64,000 bases of DNA, taken from positions 27,713,648 through 27,777,647 of the forward strand of contig CM074189.1 of the NCBI GenBank assembly GCA_037179385.1, written 5' to 3'. Source of the stretch: Holothuria scabra (taxonomy: Eukaryota > Echinodermata > Holothuroidea > Aspidochirotida > Holothuriidae). The notes beneath the pieces were generated by a model, which was not told the origin of the DNA, ran no database searches, and saw only the letters and a list, made by a program, of their open reading frames with translations. Both the position numbers and the translations under genes were made by a program. Positions 62,905 through 64,000 of the stretch are shown here, one piece after another; position 1 is the first letter of the stretch, and each line of letters starts with the position of its first letter.

Positions 62905-64000
62905 AATGGGAAGGATTGTCTCTGCAAGGCCCCTCAGTGATGTCATTTTTTAATTTCTACAAACTGGCAGATTCTGTCAAATTCCAATTTTTACAAGGGT
63001 AGTCTCTGTATCCCACTGGTGGAACCGATTGCATAAGGACACCTACCTTTTTAAGGATTTTTAAAAGGGAGGAGCCACCCCATAGACTCCTCTCCCGGCC
63101 GGCACAGAAGTACAGGACAGGGACAGGGGAGCTGATGGTGTTTAGGTGCGGTGAGAAATAGTTTGCCATTTATCACGCAAGAGATGTTAGGGGTAAAATC
63201 ATTAACAGATGGGATTTCGATCAGTCACAATTTCATCAATTCAGCGGATCTTTAATTAAAGCAAGTCAGTTAGTTAGATAGAGTTTTATGGTCCAGTTTC
63301 CAACCTATTGGTTCAAGTCCAGCCGTCCACGGTCTTGTTTCAAGTCTCCAATTTAGCCAAGCATCACAATAGAGAGGCATTAGCATATTTTCAATTCGTT
63401 GTATAGTTGTGGTAATTTTCTGATCACTAAGCATGTTCCTGATTTTTTTTCGTATCGCACACATAAGCTTAAAGTAAAGACTGCATATTTAGATTCTCTT
63501 TACAAGCATGAATACGCAATTTTTGGCCATCTGAGGGATCTGCTTTTTCGAAATTTTCTCTACCCTCCACGCCAACCAAAGGTGGTGCTTCGCTCAGTCT
63601 TTTGGGCAAATTACATTTTGGGGTCAAAGTTGGATTCTTCGTATAAGTGTGGAAAATGCTATTTCCGGCCATCTGAGGGGTCTGATTTTTCGAAATTTTC
63701 TCTGCGCTCCGCGCCAACCAATGGTGGCGCTCCGCTTACATAATCTTTATGACAGAATAACGTTTTATGGCCAAGACAAAACCGAAAATTAAAATGCTTT
63801 GGCATATACCTATCGATGCTCTTTTATTTTGACCCCTAAAAGTATGCAAATTAAATGAAAAGTTTTACTTCGTAAGTTAGCGTAAATGGCATAAGATTGC
63901 ATGTAAAGACACAAAAGTTTCACTTTTATTCTCATGAACCACCACAATGCAACTTTTAACGCTGTTCCTGTCAAAGTCGAAAATCTTGCACCATTTTGCA
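62905..64000 (-). repeat. Inverted copy of the 49.2-50.0 kb block
   Basis: In inverted order it has GTCTCTGCAAGGCCCCTCAG, TATCCCACTGGTGGAACC, two GCGCCAACCAATGGTGGCGC-type segments (63517-63620 and 63655-63740), then CATGTAAAGACAC and GCACCATTTTGCA at the window end. The pieces match 49262-50010 read backwards. The copy continues past the window. Confidence 0.65.

Overview
This window looks like intergenic and intronic DNA of a marine deuterostome invertebrate, most likely an echinoderm and possibly a sea cucumber. The reasons are an SRCR-domain exon with metazoan splice signals, an AT-rich background, palindromic TAACGTTA/TAGGCCTA words, long (TA)n tracts, and a dense load of Penelope-like elements (PLEs), hAT-, piggyBac- and PIF/Harbinger-like non-autonomous transposons and TA-flanked MITEs. 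No bacterial features are present. The species call is an inference. Nearly every open frame is short and unsupported.

Layout. 1-5.8 kb: no gene I can support, with a worn tRNA-like SINE near 4.9 kb. 5.8-7.7 kb: a piggyBac-like deletion derivative with TTAA flanks. 8.6-9.3 kb: a degenerate TTGTGTAAA array whose outer end matches an inverted end at 14.2-14.3 kb. 16.2 kb: a small hAT-like MITE. 17.9-27.7 kb: a PLE-rich zone with N-terminal, reverse-transcriptase, C-terminal and GIY-YIG fragments on both strands, mostly beside (TA)n tracts. The only convincing host gene lies in this zone: an SRCR exon (20209-20529, phase 1-1) and a candidate 15-nt phase 1-1 microexon 3.1 kb downstream. 29.7 kb: a hAT MITE with perfect TIRs and an 8-bp target duplication. 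33.3-34.7 kb: a broken L1-like LINE interrupted by a 729-bp insertion with the asymmetric ends expected of a Helentron (Helitron2). 36.7, 43.8 and 46.1 kb: three copies of one TA-flanked MITE family.

39.4-62.2 kb is the most striking part. It is a composite tandem repeat with a unit of about 2.2-2.3 kb, built from MITE-derived segments. Older copies run in reverse orientation (39.4-50.3 kb), the polarity flips at about 50.27 kb, and then five direct copies plus a short deleted one run to 61.86 kb. Two unit subtypes alternate as A-B-B-A-A. A reverse fragment closes the array. Related hAT-like blocks in opposite orientation lie inside the array at the flip (48.9-50.1 kb) and to its right (62.2-64.0 kb). 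Sibling units act as built-in empty sites that define two MITE insertions to the base. A 4-kb nested insertion at 41.1-45.1 kb carries an 845-bp PIF/Harbinger-like element.

All calls come from reading the sequence. No database search, alignment or folding program was run, and similarities between copies are judged by eye.
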